Origin: Paucidesulfovibrio longus DSM 6739
GTDB lineage: Bacteria; Desulfobacterota; Desulfovibrionia; Desulfovibrionales; Desulfovibrionaceae
Assembly: GCF_000420485.1 (NCBI RefSeq)
Contig: NZ_ATVA01000015.1
Span: forward strand, 248,001-312,000
Length of the DNA stretch: 64,000 nucleotides
Direction: 5' to 3'
Below are positions 43,267 through 52,153 of the stretch, in pieces. A program made the translations under genes and the position numbers. The notes below the pieces were generated by a model that saw only the letters and a list, made by a program, of their open reading frames with translations, did not search any database and was not told where the DNA came from. Position 1 is the first letter of the stretch; the number at the start of each line of letters is the position of its first letter.

Positions 43267-44106
43267 ATGCCGCAACGCTGCGTGATCTACGGCAACTGCC
43301 AGGGAACCGCGCTGGATATATTCCTGCGCTTCAGCCCGGAATTCGCCCGGCTCTTCACTCCCTGCGTCCATTCCAACTGGCAGCAGACTCCCTTCCCCCT
43401 GGAGCAGCTCGAGGACTGCGCGCTCTTTCTCTACCAGCCGACCAAGGACCGGGGCGGGCTGGCCCCCTCCACCGAGGCCATGCTCGACGCGCTGCCGCCG
43501 CACTGCGTGCGCGTGGCCTTTCCCTATGTCTATTTCAACGGCTACTGGCCGTTCCATACGGATTCGCCCCACACGGACGTGGGCAGGGCATTTCCAAAGG
43601 AGCGCCACTACTACGCGGACAGCGTGCTGGACAAGCTCGCGGCCACGCCCCTGCCCGTGGAGCGCATCCTGAACATCTACCGCAATCTCGATTTCGAAGA
43701 AGAGCATCCGGCTGCGGAACGCCTCCGCGAAACGCTGCGCATTCAGCGTGAACGCGAAGAACGCACCGACATCAAATCCGCGGACCTCATCGAGGCGGCG
43801 TATCGCACCGAGCACATCTTCCTGACCGTGCGCCACCCCTCCAACACGATGTACCTGCGCACCTCCAACCGGCTGCTTCGGCTGCTCGGCCTGCCCCTGC
43901 TGCCCGACCGCGTCGCCGTCGCCGCGCCCAGCCCCTACAATGTCCCCTACGCCCATCCGATCCACCCCGGCCTGGCCCGCGTCCTGGGCCTGGAATTCGT
44001 CACCGACCGGACCCGCTACAATCTTTGGGGAGACTGGTTCGACTACGAAGCCTACCTGCGCGACTACATCGAGAACCGCCGACTGCTCCAGGCCCTGGCC
44101 GCCTGA
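43267..44106 (+). CDS. WcbI-family polysaccharide biosynthesis protein
   Basis: A 279-residue protein of the WcbI family, thought to be acetyltransferases (WcbI of Burkholderia binds CoA). The family start VIYGNCQGTALDIFLRF is intact. Other matching segments are CVHSNWQQTPFP, FLYQPTKDRGG and HIFLTVRHPSNTMYLRTSNR. AGGAGG lies before the ATG, ten bases after the preceding stop. It probably decorates the glycan made by this region. Confidence 0.85.
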   Translation: MPQRCVIYGNCQGTALDIFLRFSPEFARLFTPCVHSNWQQTPFPLEQLEDCALFLYQPTKDRGGLAPSTEAMLDALPPHCVRVAFPYVYFNGYWPFHTDSPHTDVGRAFPKERHYYADSVLDKLAATPLPVERILNIYRNLDFEEEHPAAERLRETLRIQREREERTDIKSADLIEAAYRTEHIFLTVRHPSNTMYLRTSNRLLRLLGLPLLPDRVAVAAPSPYNVPYAHPIHPGLARVLGLEFVTDRTRYNLWGDWFDYEAYLRDYIENRRLLQALAA

Positions 44107-44243
44107 CTCCCCCACCCGGAAAAAAGCTTGAAGAGCGGGTCCGCTCGTATTACCAACCGGAGTACGGAGAGCGGACATCCGCACCCCCTCCGGCAACGGC
44201 CCGGCGCAAAGCGCCGCCCAGGCAACCCGAACCACGACCCGTC

Positions 44244-45452
44244 ATGAAAATCGCCGGAATCATCTTCGAGTCCCTGCTCAAGGCGGGCGGCTACGAAATC
44301 TTCACATACAATCTCTTCAAAACCCTGGCCCAGCGGGGCAACGACGTGACGGTCTACGTGCCGCCCCGGCGGCTGCGCAAGGAACGAGGCTTTCTCTCCG
44401 CGCTGCCCTTTCACGTCCGCTCCCTGCCCCGGCAGACGAGCCTGCTGCTGAACCAGGCTCCCAAGCTGCTCGGCTGGCTGATGCGCCGCGAACAGGCCCG
44501 CCGGGGCCATGACGTCTGGCAGGTCATGGGCGCGCATCCCGAAGCCACGGCCGTGCGCGGACTGGCCGGGGTCGTGCCTCTCTGCCTGCGCACCCACGGC
44601 GACGACGTGCAGTTCGCCCCGCAATACGGCTACGGCATGCGCAAGGATCCCGGCGTGGATGCGACCATCCGCGCCAATCTCAAGCTCATGGACCGCGTGG
44701 TGGCCCTCACCCCCGGCATCGTGGACGACCTCGCCGAGCTGGGCACCCGCCGCGACCGCATCCGGGTCATTCCCAACGGCATCAGCCTCGCGCAATACGA
44801 AAAGCCGCGCGACCGCGAGGCCGTGCGCAAGCGCTGCGGGGTGACGCCGGACCAATTCTTCATCCTGACCGTGGGCCGCAACCACCCCAAAAAAGGCTTC
44901 GACCTGATCCCCTCCATCGCCGGAGCGCTGAAGGAACAGGGCAAAAATTTCTCCTGGCTCGTGGTCGGCGGCGAAACCGAAAAGCTCCGCCCGGAAATCC
45001 GCAGGCGCGGCCTGGAGGGCGTTGTCCGCCCCCTGCCGGGCATCCTCCCCCCGGCCTCGGCAGGCGCGGCCCAGGAGCTGCCGCCGGACGAACTGGTGGA
45101 CCTCTATTGCGCGGCCGACGTGTTTTTCTTTCCCTCCCGGCTGGAGACCTTCGGCAGGGTCATTCTGGAAGCCATGGCCGCCCGCACGCCCGTGATCACC
45201 ACCAACGCCCTGGGCTGCCGGGACGTGGCGGGCATGGGCAAGCACGCGCGCATGGTGCCCGTGGACGACGTGAAGGCCATGGTCGGCGCGCTGGTCTCCT
45301 TCATGGACGACCCGGAACTGCGCGCCCGCTTCGCCGTGGCCGGTCGCAGGCAGGCCGAGGGCCACGACTGGCAGGCCATCGCCAAGGCGTATGAACAGGT
45401 GTTCGAAGAACTCCGCGAAATCGGGCCGCGTCCGCCCGAAGAGAAACGATGA
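44244..45452 (+). CDS. Family 4 glycosyltransferase
   Basis: A 402-residue GT-B glycosyltransferase. It has the N-terminal FESLLKAGGYEIFTYNLFKTL and the GT4 C-terminal domain with FILTVGRNHPKKGFDLIPSI, PPDELVDLYCAADVFFFPSRLETFGRVILEAMA and PVITTNALGCRDV, including the conserved Glu-x7-Glu-type acceptor/donor motif. It transfers a sugar from an activated donor to the glycan being built. The ATG at 44244 has no clear ribosome site. Its stop overlaps the next gene's start. About 140 bases separate it from the WcbI gene. Confidence 0.9.
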   Translation: MKIAGIIFESLLKAGGYEIFTYNLFKTLAQRGNDVTVYVPPRRLRKERGFLSALPFHVRSLPRQTSLLLNQAPKLLGWLMRREQARRGHDVWQVMGAHPEATAVRGLAGVVPLCLRTHGDDVQFAPQYGYGMRKDPGVDATIRANLKLMDRVVALTPGIVDDLAELGTRRDRIRVIPNGISLAQYEKPRDREAVRKRCGVTPDQFFILTVGRNHPKKGFDLIPSIAGALKEQGKNFSWLVVGGETEKLRPEIRRRGLEGVVRPLPGILPPASAGAAQELPPDELVDLYCAADVFFFPSRLETFGRVILEAMAARTPVITTNALGCRDVAGMGKHARMVPVDDVKAMVGALVSFMDDPELRARFAVAGRRQAEGHDWQAIAKAYEQVFEELREIGPRPPEEKR

Positions 45453-46609
45453 TGAAAATTCGAGACGGCCTGCGCGGCGTGGTCCTGATCCTCCTTGCGT
45501 CCTGCCTTACCTTCGTCGCGCTGGAAGCGTGCGCGCGCGGCTATCTCTGGATCATCAGCGGCATGGATTCCCATGCGCTGGCCTACGGCTGGACGGATCG
45601 ACATCTGAAGATGGACGGCCTGCTTTCCGCCCGTTTCGAGGAGACGGACAAGACCCTGGACCAGCAGCAAGGCGTGGTGTCCAACGACTGGGCCCCGGAC
45701 GGCAGCAGCCTCGAGGGAACGCCGGAAACCGCGTTCGAGAGCGGCTGCGGCGGCGCCGTGCACTTCAATCTCTACGGGCACCAGATCCTTGCGAAGGAGA
45801 TGCTGCGCTCCGAAACGCTGCAACGCCTCCTCGCCGATCCAAGATATGCGGACGGCCCCATCACGGCCTGGGCCTTTGGCGGCTCCACCACCGCCGGACG
45901 CAACTACAGCGCGGACGCCTCCTCCTGGCCGGAGGAACTGGAAAAACTTCTTCCCGACAGGCTGCGGATCGTCAACTACGGGGAAAACGGCTTCAGCTCC
46001 GACCAGTCCATCGACAGGATCAAGCGCCTGCTCAAAAGCGAACCGGCTCCCCAGGTGGTCTTCTGGGCCAACTGGGTCAACGAGTCGGACGTGCTCTACT
46101 TCGTCATGGACCGCAACTACGAGGCCCTCGCCCGCAAATTTCCCGAACTGGGCAGTCCCGAACTCCGGCAAAAGCTCTGGTCGCGCAACGCGCACCGCTA
46201 TCTGCTCCGGAGCCTTGTGGTCAGCCTGGACAAGCGGCTCGCGGTTTTCCGGCTGCTGCGCGAGGCCCTGAGCGGCGTCACTCCAGCTGCGCCCTCGGAG
46301 CAAAAGGTCTCCACGCTCGCCGACGTCTTCCAGGACAGGGGCGTCGCGGTCACCGTGGAAAACTACCGCATCAACCTCGACGAGCTGCTGGAGCTTTCGC
46401 GGCAATACGGCTTCCAGGTCGTCATCGTCCGCCTGCCCATCCGCTGGCGGGGCATGCTCTGGGAAAACGGGCAGCCCAGCGACCGCTGGCTTTGGGCAGG
46501 CCCCTTCAACGAGGCCGTCGACGCGCTGGCCAAGGACCGAAACGTGCCCGTTCTGGACCTCCAGCGCCAAATGTTGGATGCGGGCTATTTCTCCACTCCG
46601 GCCGAATGA
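45449..46609 (+). CDS. SGNH/GDSL-hydrolase-like membrane-anchored protein, apparently cut short
   Basis: A 386-residue protein with an N-terminal membrane anchor (LRGVVLILLASCLTFVALEAC). An SGNH-type block I, AWAFGGSTTAGRN, carries the nucleophile Ser, and VVFWANWVNESD is Asn-containing block III-like. The sequence ends soon after VPVLDLQRQMLDAGYFSTPAE, where the catalytic D-x-x-H of block V would be expected. That motif is not found in the following bases in any frame. It overlaps the glycosyltransferase gene by ATGATGA. It may be a glycan O-acetylation/deacetylation enzyme broken at its 3' end. Confidence 0.75.
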   Translation: MMKIRDGLRGVVLILLASCLTFVALEACARGYLWIISGMDSHALAYGWTDRHLKMDGLLSARFEETDKTLDQQQGVVSNDWAPDGSSLEGTPETAFESGCGGAVHFNLYGHQILAKEMLRSETLQRLLADPRYADGPITAWAFGGSTTAGRNYSADASSWPEELEKLLPDRLRIVNYGENGFSSDQSIDRIKRLLKSEPAPQVVFWANWVNESDVLYFVMDRNYEALARKFPELGSPELRQKLWSRNAHRYLLRSLVVSLDKRLAVFRLLREALSGVTPAAPSEQKVSTLADVFQDRGVAVTVENYRINLDELLELSRQYGFQVVIVRLPIRWRGMLWENGQPSDRWLWAGPFNEAVDALAKDRNVPVLDLQRQMLDAGYFSTPAE

Positions 46610-46769
46610 ATTTTATCCCTACATTTCAGCATGTTAAATGTTTTGCCAAGGGGTTTCTTTTCTGGTACTTGATGCGAATTCCAAATCCTGTAACCCCAGC
46701 AGCATAATCCGTGCAATTGAACCAATCCTTCCAGTCGATAATAAGACATCAACCACTTTAGGAGTTTTC
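46610..46769. other. AT-richer seam between the two parts of the glycan region, with promoter
   Basis: About 160 bases, AT-richer than both sides. A candidate promoter TTGAAC (46717-46722), a 16-base spacer and TAATAA (46739-46744) would start transcription of the NeuB-like operon about 18 bases before its ATG. No gene is seen. Its composition suggests a recombination joint. Confidence 0.5.
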
Positions 46770-47816
46770 ATGCGCAGCCTGAAGCTTAACGGTACGATCG
46801 TCAACGACGAGAACGAAGCGTACGTCATCGCCGAAATCGGCAACAACCACCAGGGCGACGTTGAAATCTGCAAGCAGATGTTCGACGCGGCCAAGGAATG
46901 CGGCGCCAATGCCGTCAAACTCCAGAAGCGGGACAACCGCTCCATGTTCACCAAGGCTGCCTTCAACCAGGTGTACAACTCGGAGAACGCCTTCGGCCGC
47001 ACCTACGGCGAACACCGCGAATTTCTGGAATTCGGCGAGCGCGAATACGCCGTGCTCAAGGAGTACGCCTCCGAGATCGGCATCGACTTCTTCGCCACGG
47101 CCTTCGACCTCAACTCCGCCGACTTCCTGGCCAGCTTCGACATGCCCTTCTACAAGATCGCTTCCGGCGACCTGACCAACACCCCGCTGCTCAAGCACGT
47201 GGCCAAGATCGGCAAGCCGGTCATCCTCTCCACGGGCGGCGGCACCATGGCCGACGTGCGCCGCGCGTACGAAGCCATCATGCCCATCAACGACCAGCTG
47301 GCCATTCTCCAGTGCACCGCGGCCTACCCCTGCCAGCCGGAAGACATGAACCTGCGCGTCATCGAAACCTACATGCGCGAGTTCCCGGACGTGGTCATCG
47401 GCCTTTCCGACCACCAGAACGGCATCGCCATGGCCATGGTGGCCTACACCATGGGCGCGCGCATCTTCGAGAAGCACTTCACCCTGGACCGCACCTGGAA
47501 GGGCACGGATCACGCCTTCTCCCTGACCTCCAAGGGCCTCTCCAACCTCGTCCGCGACCTGCACCGCGCCCGCACCTCCCTGGGCAACGGCGTCAAGCAG
47601 CCGCTCGACCTGGAAGTCAGCCCGATCAAGAAGATGGGCAAAAAGATCGTGGCCGCCCGCGACCTGCCCGCCGGAACCGTGCTCACGTTCGAGGATCTGG
47701 CCTTCAAGTGCCCGGCCGACGGCATGCCTCCCTACGAACTGGACAACGTGCTCGGCAAGACCCTGACCGCCGAGCTGCCCGAAGACGGCGACCTGTCCTT
47801 CGACATCCTCAAGTAA
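46770..47816 (+). CDS. NeuB-family nonulosonate (sialic-acid-like) synthase
   Basis: A 348-residue PEP-condensing synthase of the NeuB/PseI/LegI family, which joins PEP to an aldose to make a 3-deoxy-ulosonic acid. It has AEIGNNHQGDVEICKQM, VKLQKRDNRS, FYKIASGDLTNTPLL, ILQCTAAYPCQPEDMNLRVI and GARIFEKHFTLDRTWKGTDH, plus a C-terminal SAF/antifreeze-like domain (AARDLPAGTVLTFEDL). The DRTWKGTDH stretch differs from the more usual form with Pro-Gly, so the sugar substrate may be unusual. The RBS is TAGGAG. No cytidylyltransferase accompanies it in this operon; one is encoded on the opposite strand at 61.2 kb. Confidence 0.92.
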   Translation: MRSLKLNGTIVNDENEAYVIAEIGNNHQGDVEICKQMFDAAKECGANAVKLQKRDNRSMFTKAAFNQVYNSENAFGRTYGEHREFLEFGEREYAVLKEYASEIGIDFFATAFDLNSADFLASFDMPFYKIASGDLTNTPLLKHVAKIGKPVILSTGGGTMADVRRAYEAIMPINDQLAILQCTAAYPCQPEDMNLRVIETYMREFPDVVIGLSDHQNGIAMAMVAYTMGARIFEKHFTLDRTWKGTDHAFSLTSKGLSNLVRDLHRARTSLGNGVKQPLDLEVSPIKKMGKKIVAARDLPAGTVLTFEDLAFKCPADGMPPYELDNVLGKTLTAELPEDGDLSFDILK

Positions 47817-47825
47817 GGGGGATTC

Positions 47826-48638
47826 GTGAACGACGCACTGTTCGACCTGAACGGAAGAACCGTGATCATTACCGGCGGCCTGGGACAACTGGGCCGCCAG
47901 TTTGCTTCCGCCCTGCTCCGACACGGCGCCAACGTGGCCGTGTTCGACGTGGCGGAGCCCGGCGAGAAATACCTCGCCGATTTCGCGGACCATGCCGACA
48001 GAATGCTTTTCGCCGTGGTGGACGTGACCAGCAAGGACTCGGTCATCCAGGGCCTGGAACAGGTCGCCGCCAAATGGGGCGCGCCCTACGGGCTGATCAA
48101 CAACGCGGCCCTGGATTCGCCTCCGGGCGCTCCCGCCGAGGAAAACGGCCCCTTCGAGACCTATCCGGAAGCCTCCTTCGACCGGGTCATGGAGGTCAAC
48201 GTCAAGGGCGTGTTCCTCTGCTGCCAGGTCATCGGCGCGGCCATGGCCGAGGCCGGACGCGGCTCCATCATCAACATCTCCTCGACCTACGGCGTGGGCT
48301 CGCCCTGCCAGGACATCTACGAATACCGCCGCAAGCGGGGCGAAACGTTCTTTAAGCCCGTGGCCTATTCCGTGTCCAAGTCCGCGCTGCTGAACCTGAC
48401 GCGCTACCTGGCCACCTACTGGGCCGAGAAGGGCGTGCGCGTGAACACCCTGACCTTCGGCGGCGTGTTCAACAACCAGGACGAGGAATTCATGGCCGAG
48501 TACCGCAAGCGCGTGCCCATGCGCCGCATGGCGGGCGAGAACGAGTACAACGGCGCCGTGGTCTACCTGATGTCCGAGGCCGCCAGCTACATGACCGGCT
48601 CGAACATGGTCATCGACGGCGGCTGGACCGCCTGGTAG
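47826..48638 (+). CDS. Short-chain dehydrogenase (PtmA-like)
   Basis: A 270-residue NAD(P)-dependent oxidoreductase. The cofactor motif is TGGLGQLGR. NNAALDS and the catalytic Ser/Tyr/Lys in NISSTYGVGS and YSVSKSALLNL are intact. The C-terminal MTGSNMVIDGGWTAW is typical of the family. The GTG start has a GGGGG site close upstream. It lies 9 bases after the NeuB-like gene, a pairing like PtmA with LegI/NeuB in flagellin glycan loci, so it probably supplies or alters the sugar substrate. The exact reaction is unknown. Confidence 0.88.
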   Translation: MNDALFDLNGRTVIITGGLGQLGRQFASALLRHGANVAVFDVAEPGEKYLADFADHADRMLFAVVDVTSKDSVIQGLEQVAAKWGAPYGLINNAALDSPPGAPAEENGPFETYPEASFDRVMEVNVKGVFLCCQVIGAAMAEAGRGSIINISSTYGVGSPCQDIYEYRRKRGETFFKPVAYSVSKSALLNLTRYLATYWAEKGVRVNTLTFGGVFNNQDEEFMAEYRKRVPMRRMAGENEYNGAVVYLMSEAASYMTGSNMVIDGGWTAW

Positions 48639-48688
48639 GCGTCGAACGCTGAACGCGGCCCCGCCGCAAGCTTCCCTAAGGAGGGGAC

Positions 48689-50164
48689 ATGCCCATCCCA
48701 GAGATCGTCGCCAACTGGATCGACGGCAAGCAGTCCCTCGCCGCCACGGGCGAGACCTTCGACAAGTTCAATCCCGCCAGCGGCGCCCTGCTCTGCAAGG
48801 GGGCGCGCTCCGCCCGCGCCGAGGTGGATGCGGCGGTGGCTTCCGCCAGGGCGGCCCAGCCCGCCTGGGCCAGGGTGCCCGCCGTGCAGCGCGGCATGAT
48901 CCTCCACGACGTGGTCAAGGCGATGGAAGCCCGCAAGCAGGAGATCGCGGAGATCGTGCACCTGGAAACGGGCAAACGCATGTCCGAGGCCCTGGGCGAA
49001 TGCGGCGGAGCCATCCAGCTCGGCCTGTTCTACGCCTCCGAGGGCCAGCGTCTTTACGGGCGCACCTGCCAGTCCGGCGCGGCCAACCGCTTTTCCCTCT
49101 CCGTGCGCCAGCCCGTGGGCGTGGCCGGACTGATCATCGCCGCCAACACCCCCATCGCCAACGTGGCCTGGAAGATCTTCCCGGCCCTGATCTGCGGAAA
49201 CGGCGTGGTGCTCAAGGCCGCCGAGGACACCCCGGCCACGGCCTGGATCATGGGCGAAATCATTTCCGGCGTCCTGGAACGCCACGGCCTGCCCGGCGGC
49301 GTCTGCAACATTCTCCAGGGCCTGGGCGCGGAAGCGGGCCAGCCCCTGGTGGAGCACCCGGACGTGGGCGTGGTCTCCTTCACGGGCTCGGCCAAGGTCG
49401 GGCGCATCCTCGGCGAGATCGCGGGCCGCAGGCTGGCCAAGATCTCGCTGGAACTGGGCGGCAAGAACGCCCTGGTGGTCTGCGACGACGCGGACCTGGA
49501 CCGCGCCGTGAAGTTCACCGCGCTCTCGGCATTTTCCAACGCGGGCCAGCGCTGCGTCGCAGGCAGCCGGATCATCGTTTTCGACGCCGTGTACGACGAT
49601 TTCAAGGCCCGGCTTCTGGCCGCCACGGAGAAGCTGCGCGTCGGCTTCGGCGAAGAGGACGATTTCGGCCCGGTGGTCAACGCCCGCCAGCTCGCGAACA
49701 TGTGCGCCGCGGTCAAGCGCGCCGTGGACCAGGGCGCGGCCCTGCTCGCGGGGGGAGGACGCCTGGAGGACGAAGCCCACGCGGGCGGCTACTACATGGC
49801 CCCGACCATCCTGGAGGGCGCAGCCCCGGACGCTGAGATATCCCGCGAGGAACTTTTCGGGCCGATCTGCTGCCTCTACAGGGTCAAGGACTTCGAGGAG
49901 GCCCTGGCTCTGACCAACGACTGCGACTACGGCCTTTCCGCCTGCGTCCATACCCGCGACCTGGACCGGGGCATCGAGTTCTGCAAGCGCGTGCGCACGG
50001 GCATGGCCGTCGTCAACGGCGCGACCTTCGGCTCGGAGCCGCACATGCCCTTCGGCGGCGTCAAGCAGTCCGGCAACGGTTCCCGCGAGCCCGGAACCGA
50101 GGCCATCGACATCTATTCCGACCTCAAGTGCATCAACATCCATACCGAACAGGACAATCTCTGA
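48689..50164 (+). CDS. Aldehyde dehydrogenase
   Basis: A 491-residue NAD(P)-dependent aldehyde dehydrogenase. Catalytic Cys is in NAGQRCVAGS, the general-base Glu is in KISLELGGKNALVV, and the cofactor loop is VSFTGSAKVGR. The C-terminal PHMPFGGVKQSGNGSREPG is intact. AAGGAGG precedes the ATG. Its stop overlaps the transketolase start by one base (TGATG). In this operon it may oxidise a sugar aldehyde to a uronic- or aldonic-type acid; the substrate is unknown. Confidence 0.92.
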   Translation: MPIPEIVANWIDGKQSLAATGETFDKFNPASGALLCKGARSARAEVDAAVASARAAQPAWARVPAVQRGMILHDVVKAMEARKQEIAEIVHLETGKRMSEALGECGGAIQLGLFYASEGQRLYGRTCQSGAANRFSLSVRQPVGVAGLIIAANTPIANVAWKIFPALICGNGVVLKAAEDTPATAWIMGEIISGVLERHGLPGGVCNILQGLGAEAGQPLVEHPDVGVVSFTGSAKVGRILGEIAGRRLAKISLELGGKNALVVCDDADLDRAVKFTALSAFSNAGQRCVAGSRIIVFDAVYDDFKARLLAATEKLRVGFGEEDDFGPVVNARQLANMCAAVKRAVDQGAALLAGGGRLEDEAHAGGYYMAPTILEGAAPDAEISREELFGPICCLYRVKDFEEALALTNDCDYGLSACVHTRDLDRGIEFCKRVRTGMAVVNGATFGSEPHMPFGGVKQSGNGSREPGTEAIDIYSDLKCINIHTEQDNL

Positions 50165-52053
50165 TGGCCTACACCGCCAAATACATCTCCCGCGAAGCCC
50201 TGGCCGACATCGTCTTCGCGGACGCCCCGGCCCAGCGCCGCGCCGCGGCCTTTGCCGAGGCCAGCCGCATCAACTGCCTGTACATGATCCAGAACGCCGG
50301 GTCCGGGCATATCGGCACGAGCTTCAGCTCCCTGGAGATCATGAGCTGGCTGCACATGGAGGAGATGGACGAAAACGATTTCTTCTTCTCCTCCAAGGGG
50401 CACGACGCCCCGGCCCTCTACACCGTGCTGCTCGGCCTGGGCCGCCTGCCTTTCGAAAAGCTGCACCAGCTCCGCCGCCTGGGCGGCCTGCCCGGCCACC
50501 CGGACGTGGGCACCGAGTGCATGGTCACCAACACCGGCTCCCTGGGCATGGGCATCGCCAAGGCGCGCGGCATGATCAAGGCCCGCCGCCTGGACGGCCG
50601 CCCCGGCCGGGCCTTCGTGCTCCTGGGAGACGGCGAGCTGGAGGAAGGGCAGATCTGGGAATCGCTCCAGCCCACGGCCAACGGCGAATACTCCGAGCTG
50701 ACCGTGATCGTGGACCACAACAAGATCCAGTCCGACACCTGGGTTTCGGACACCTCGGACCTGGGCGATCTGGAAACCAAGTTCCGGGCCTTCGGCTGGG
50801 AAGTGGTCCGCTGCGACGGCAACGACGTGGACGCGCTCAGCGGCGCGCTGGCCTACCTGCGCGGGGTGGAGGCCAGGCCCAAGATGCTCATCGCGGACAC
50901 CATCAAGGGCCGCGGCGTGAGCTTCATGGAGCGGTTCGACGCCGAGGCCACGGGCGGCCTCTACGCCTACCACTCCGGGGCGGTCTCCCCGGAGGTCTAC
51001 GCCAAGGCGCTGGCAGAGCTGACGGCCAACCTGACCACGGCCTGCGCCGAGGCAGGCATCCCCATGCCCGCCTTCACCGAAGCGGAGATCACTCCGGCCA
51101 CGCCCCTGGAAAATCCGCAAAAGCTCGTGGCCGCCTATGGGCGCAAGCTGCTGGAGCTGGGCGGCGAGCGCGAGGACATGGTCGTGCTCGACGCGGATCT
51201 GGTCCTGGACTGCGGACTGCTCGGCTTCCGCGACGCCTTCCCCGACCGCTTCGTGGAATGCGGCATCGCCGAGCAGGACATGGTTTCCATGGCAGGCGGT
51301 CTGGCGCTTTCGGGCAAGCTGCCCCTGGTGCACTCCTTCGGCTGCTTCCTGACCACGCGCCCCGGCGAACAGATTTTCAACAACGCCACGGAAAAGACCA
51401 AGATCATCTACGCGGGCTCCCTGGTGGGCATCCTGCCGGGCGGCCCGGGCCACTCGCACCAGAGCGTGCGCGACATCGCGCTGATGTCCTGCGTGCCGGG
51501 CATGACCTGCGTCGAGCCGTGCTGCGAGGCCGAGACGGAAATGGCCCTGGAATGGGCCGTGCAGGCCAACCCCGGCAGCACGTACATCCGCCTCGTGTCC
51601 ATTCCCTGCCCCAAGAGCTTCGAGCTTCCCGCAGGCTACAGGCTCACGCCCGGCAAGGGCGCGGTCCTGCGCGAAGGAAAGGCGGACGCCCCCCTGGTCT
51701 TCGCCTATGGCCCGGTGCTCACGGAGCAGGCCTGCCGCGCCGCGGACCAGCTCGCCGCTCAGGGCATCGACGCGACCGTGGTCAACCTGCCCTGGCTGAG
51801 CGGCGTGGACGAGCAGTGGCTGCGGGAGATCGTGGGCACGCGCGACAACGTGCTCACCCTGGACAACCACCTGCTCAAGGGCGGCCAGGGCGAAATGCTC
51901 GCGGCCACGGCGGCCCGCCTGGGCCTGGGCGCGCGCTTCCACTGCCTGGGACTGACCGGCAAGCCCGCCTGCGGCCGCAACGACGAAGTGCTGGCGCACC
52001 ACGGCCTGGACGCGAATGGAATCGCCGGCCGCGTGCGGGCCATTGTTGCATAG
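50164..52053 (+). CDS. Transketolase-family enzyme within the glycan operon
   Basis: A 629-residue thiamine-diphosphate enzyme. The TPP/Mg motif is GDGELEEGQIWESLQP followed by VDHNKIQ. The pyrimidine domain has VVLDADLVLD, FVECGIAEQDMVSMAGGLAL with the catalytic Glu, and PLVHSFGCFLTTRPGEQI. Transketolase and DXP-synthase relatives move two-carbon ketol units. Its operon position between aldehyde dehydrogenase and CDP-sugar genes suggests that it builds or branches an unusual sugar rather than serving the pentose phosphate route. It begins in an overlap with the previous gene and is about 30 residues shorter than typical housekeeping transketolase. Confidence 0.9.
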   Translation: MAYTAKYISREALADIVFADAPAQRRAAAFAEASRINCLYMIQNAGSGHIGTSFSSLEIMSWLHMEEMDENDFFFSSKGHDAPALYTVLLGLGRLPFEKLHQLRRLGGLPGHPDVGTECMVTNTGSLGMGIAKARGMIKARRLDGRPGRAFVLLGDGELEEGQIWESLQPTANGEYSELTVIVDHNKIQSDTWVSDTSDLGDLETKFRAFGWEVVRCDGNDVDALSGALAYLRGVEARPKMLIADTIKGRGVSFMERFDAEATGGLYAYHSGAVSPEVYAKALAELTANLTTACAEAGIPMPAFTEAEITPATPLENPQKLVAAYGRKLLELGGEREDMVVLDADLVLDCGLLGFRDAFPDRFVECGIAEQDMVSMAGGLALSGKLPLVHSFGCFLTTRPGEQIFNNATEKTKIIYAGSLVGILPGGPGHSHQSVRDIALMSCVPGMTCVEPCCEAETEMALEWAVQANPGSTYIRLVSIPCPKSFELPAGYRLTPGKGAVLREGKADAPLVFAYGPVLTEQACRAADQLAAQGIDATVVNLPWLSGVDEQWLREIVGTRDNVLTLDNHLLKGGQGEMLAATAARLGLGARFHCLGLTGKPACGRNDEVLAHHGLDANGIAGRVRAIVA

Positions 52054-52153
52054 GGCGCCGCCAAAGGTGGGACAACGCCCCGGCGGACGAAGGAAACTGG
52101 ACAATCTCTGCACCGTCAGAGTAGTATTCGGCATTTTACAAAAGGATAGGTAG

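Noticed and set aside
44025-44243. Upstream extension of the GT4 gene
   Set aside because: The frame is open, but the added residues are Pro/Arg-rich and overlap the WcbI gene; a GT4 fold starts properly at the ATG at 44244.
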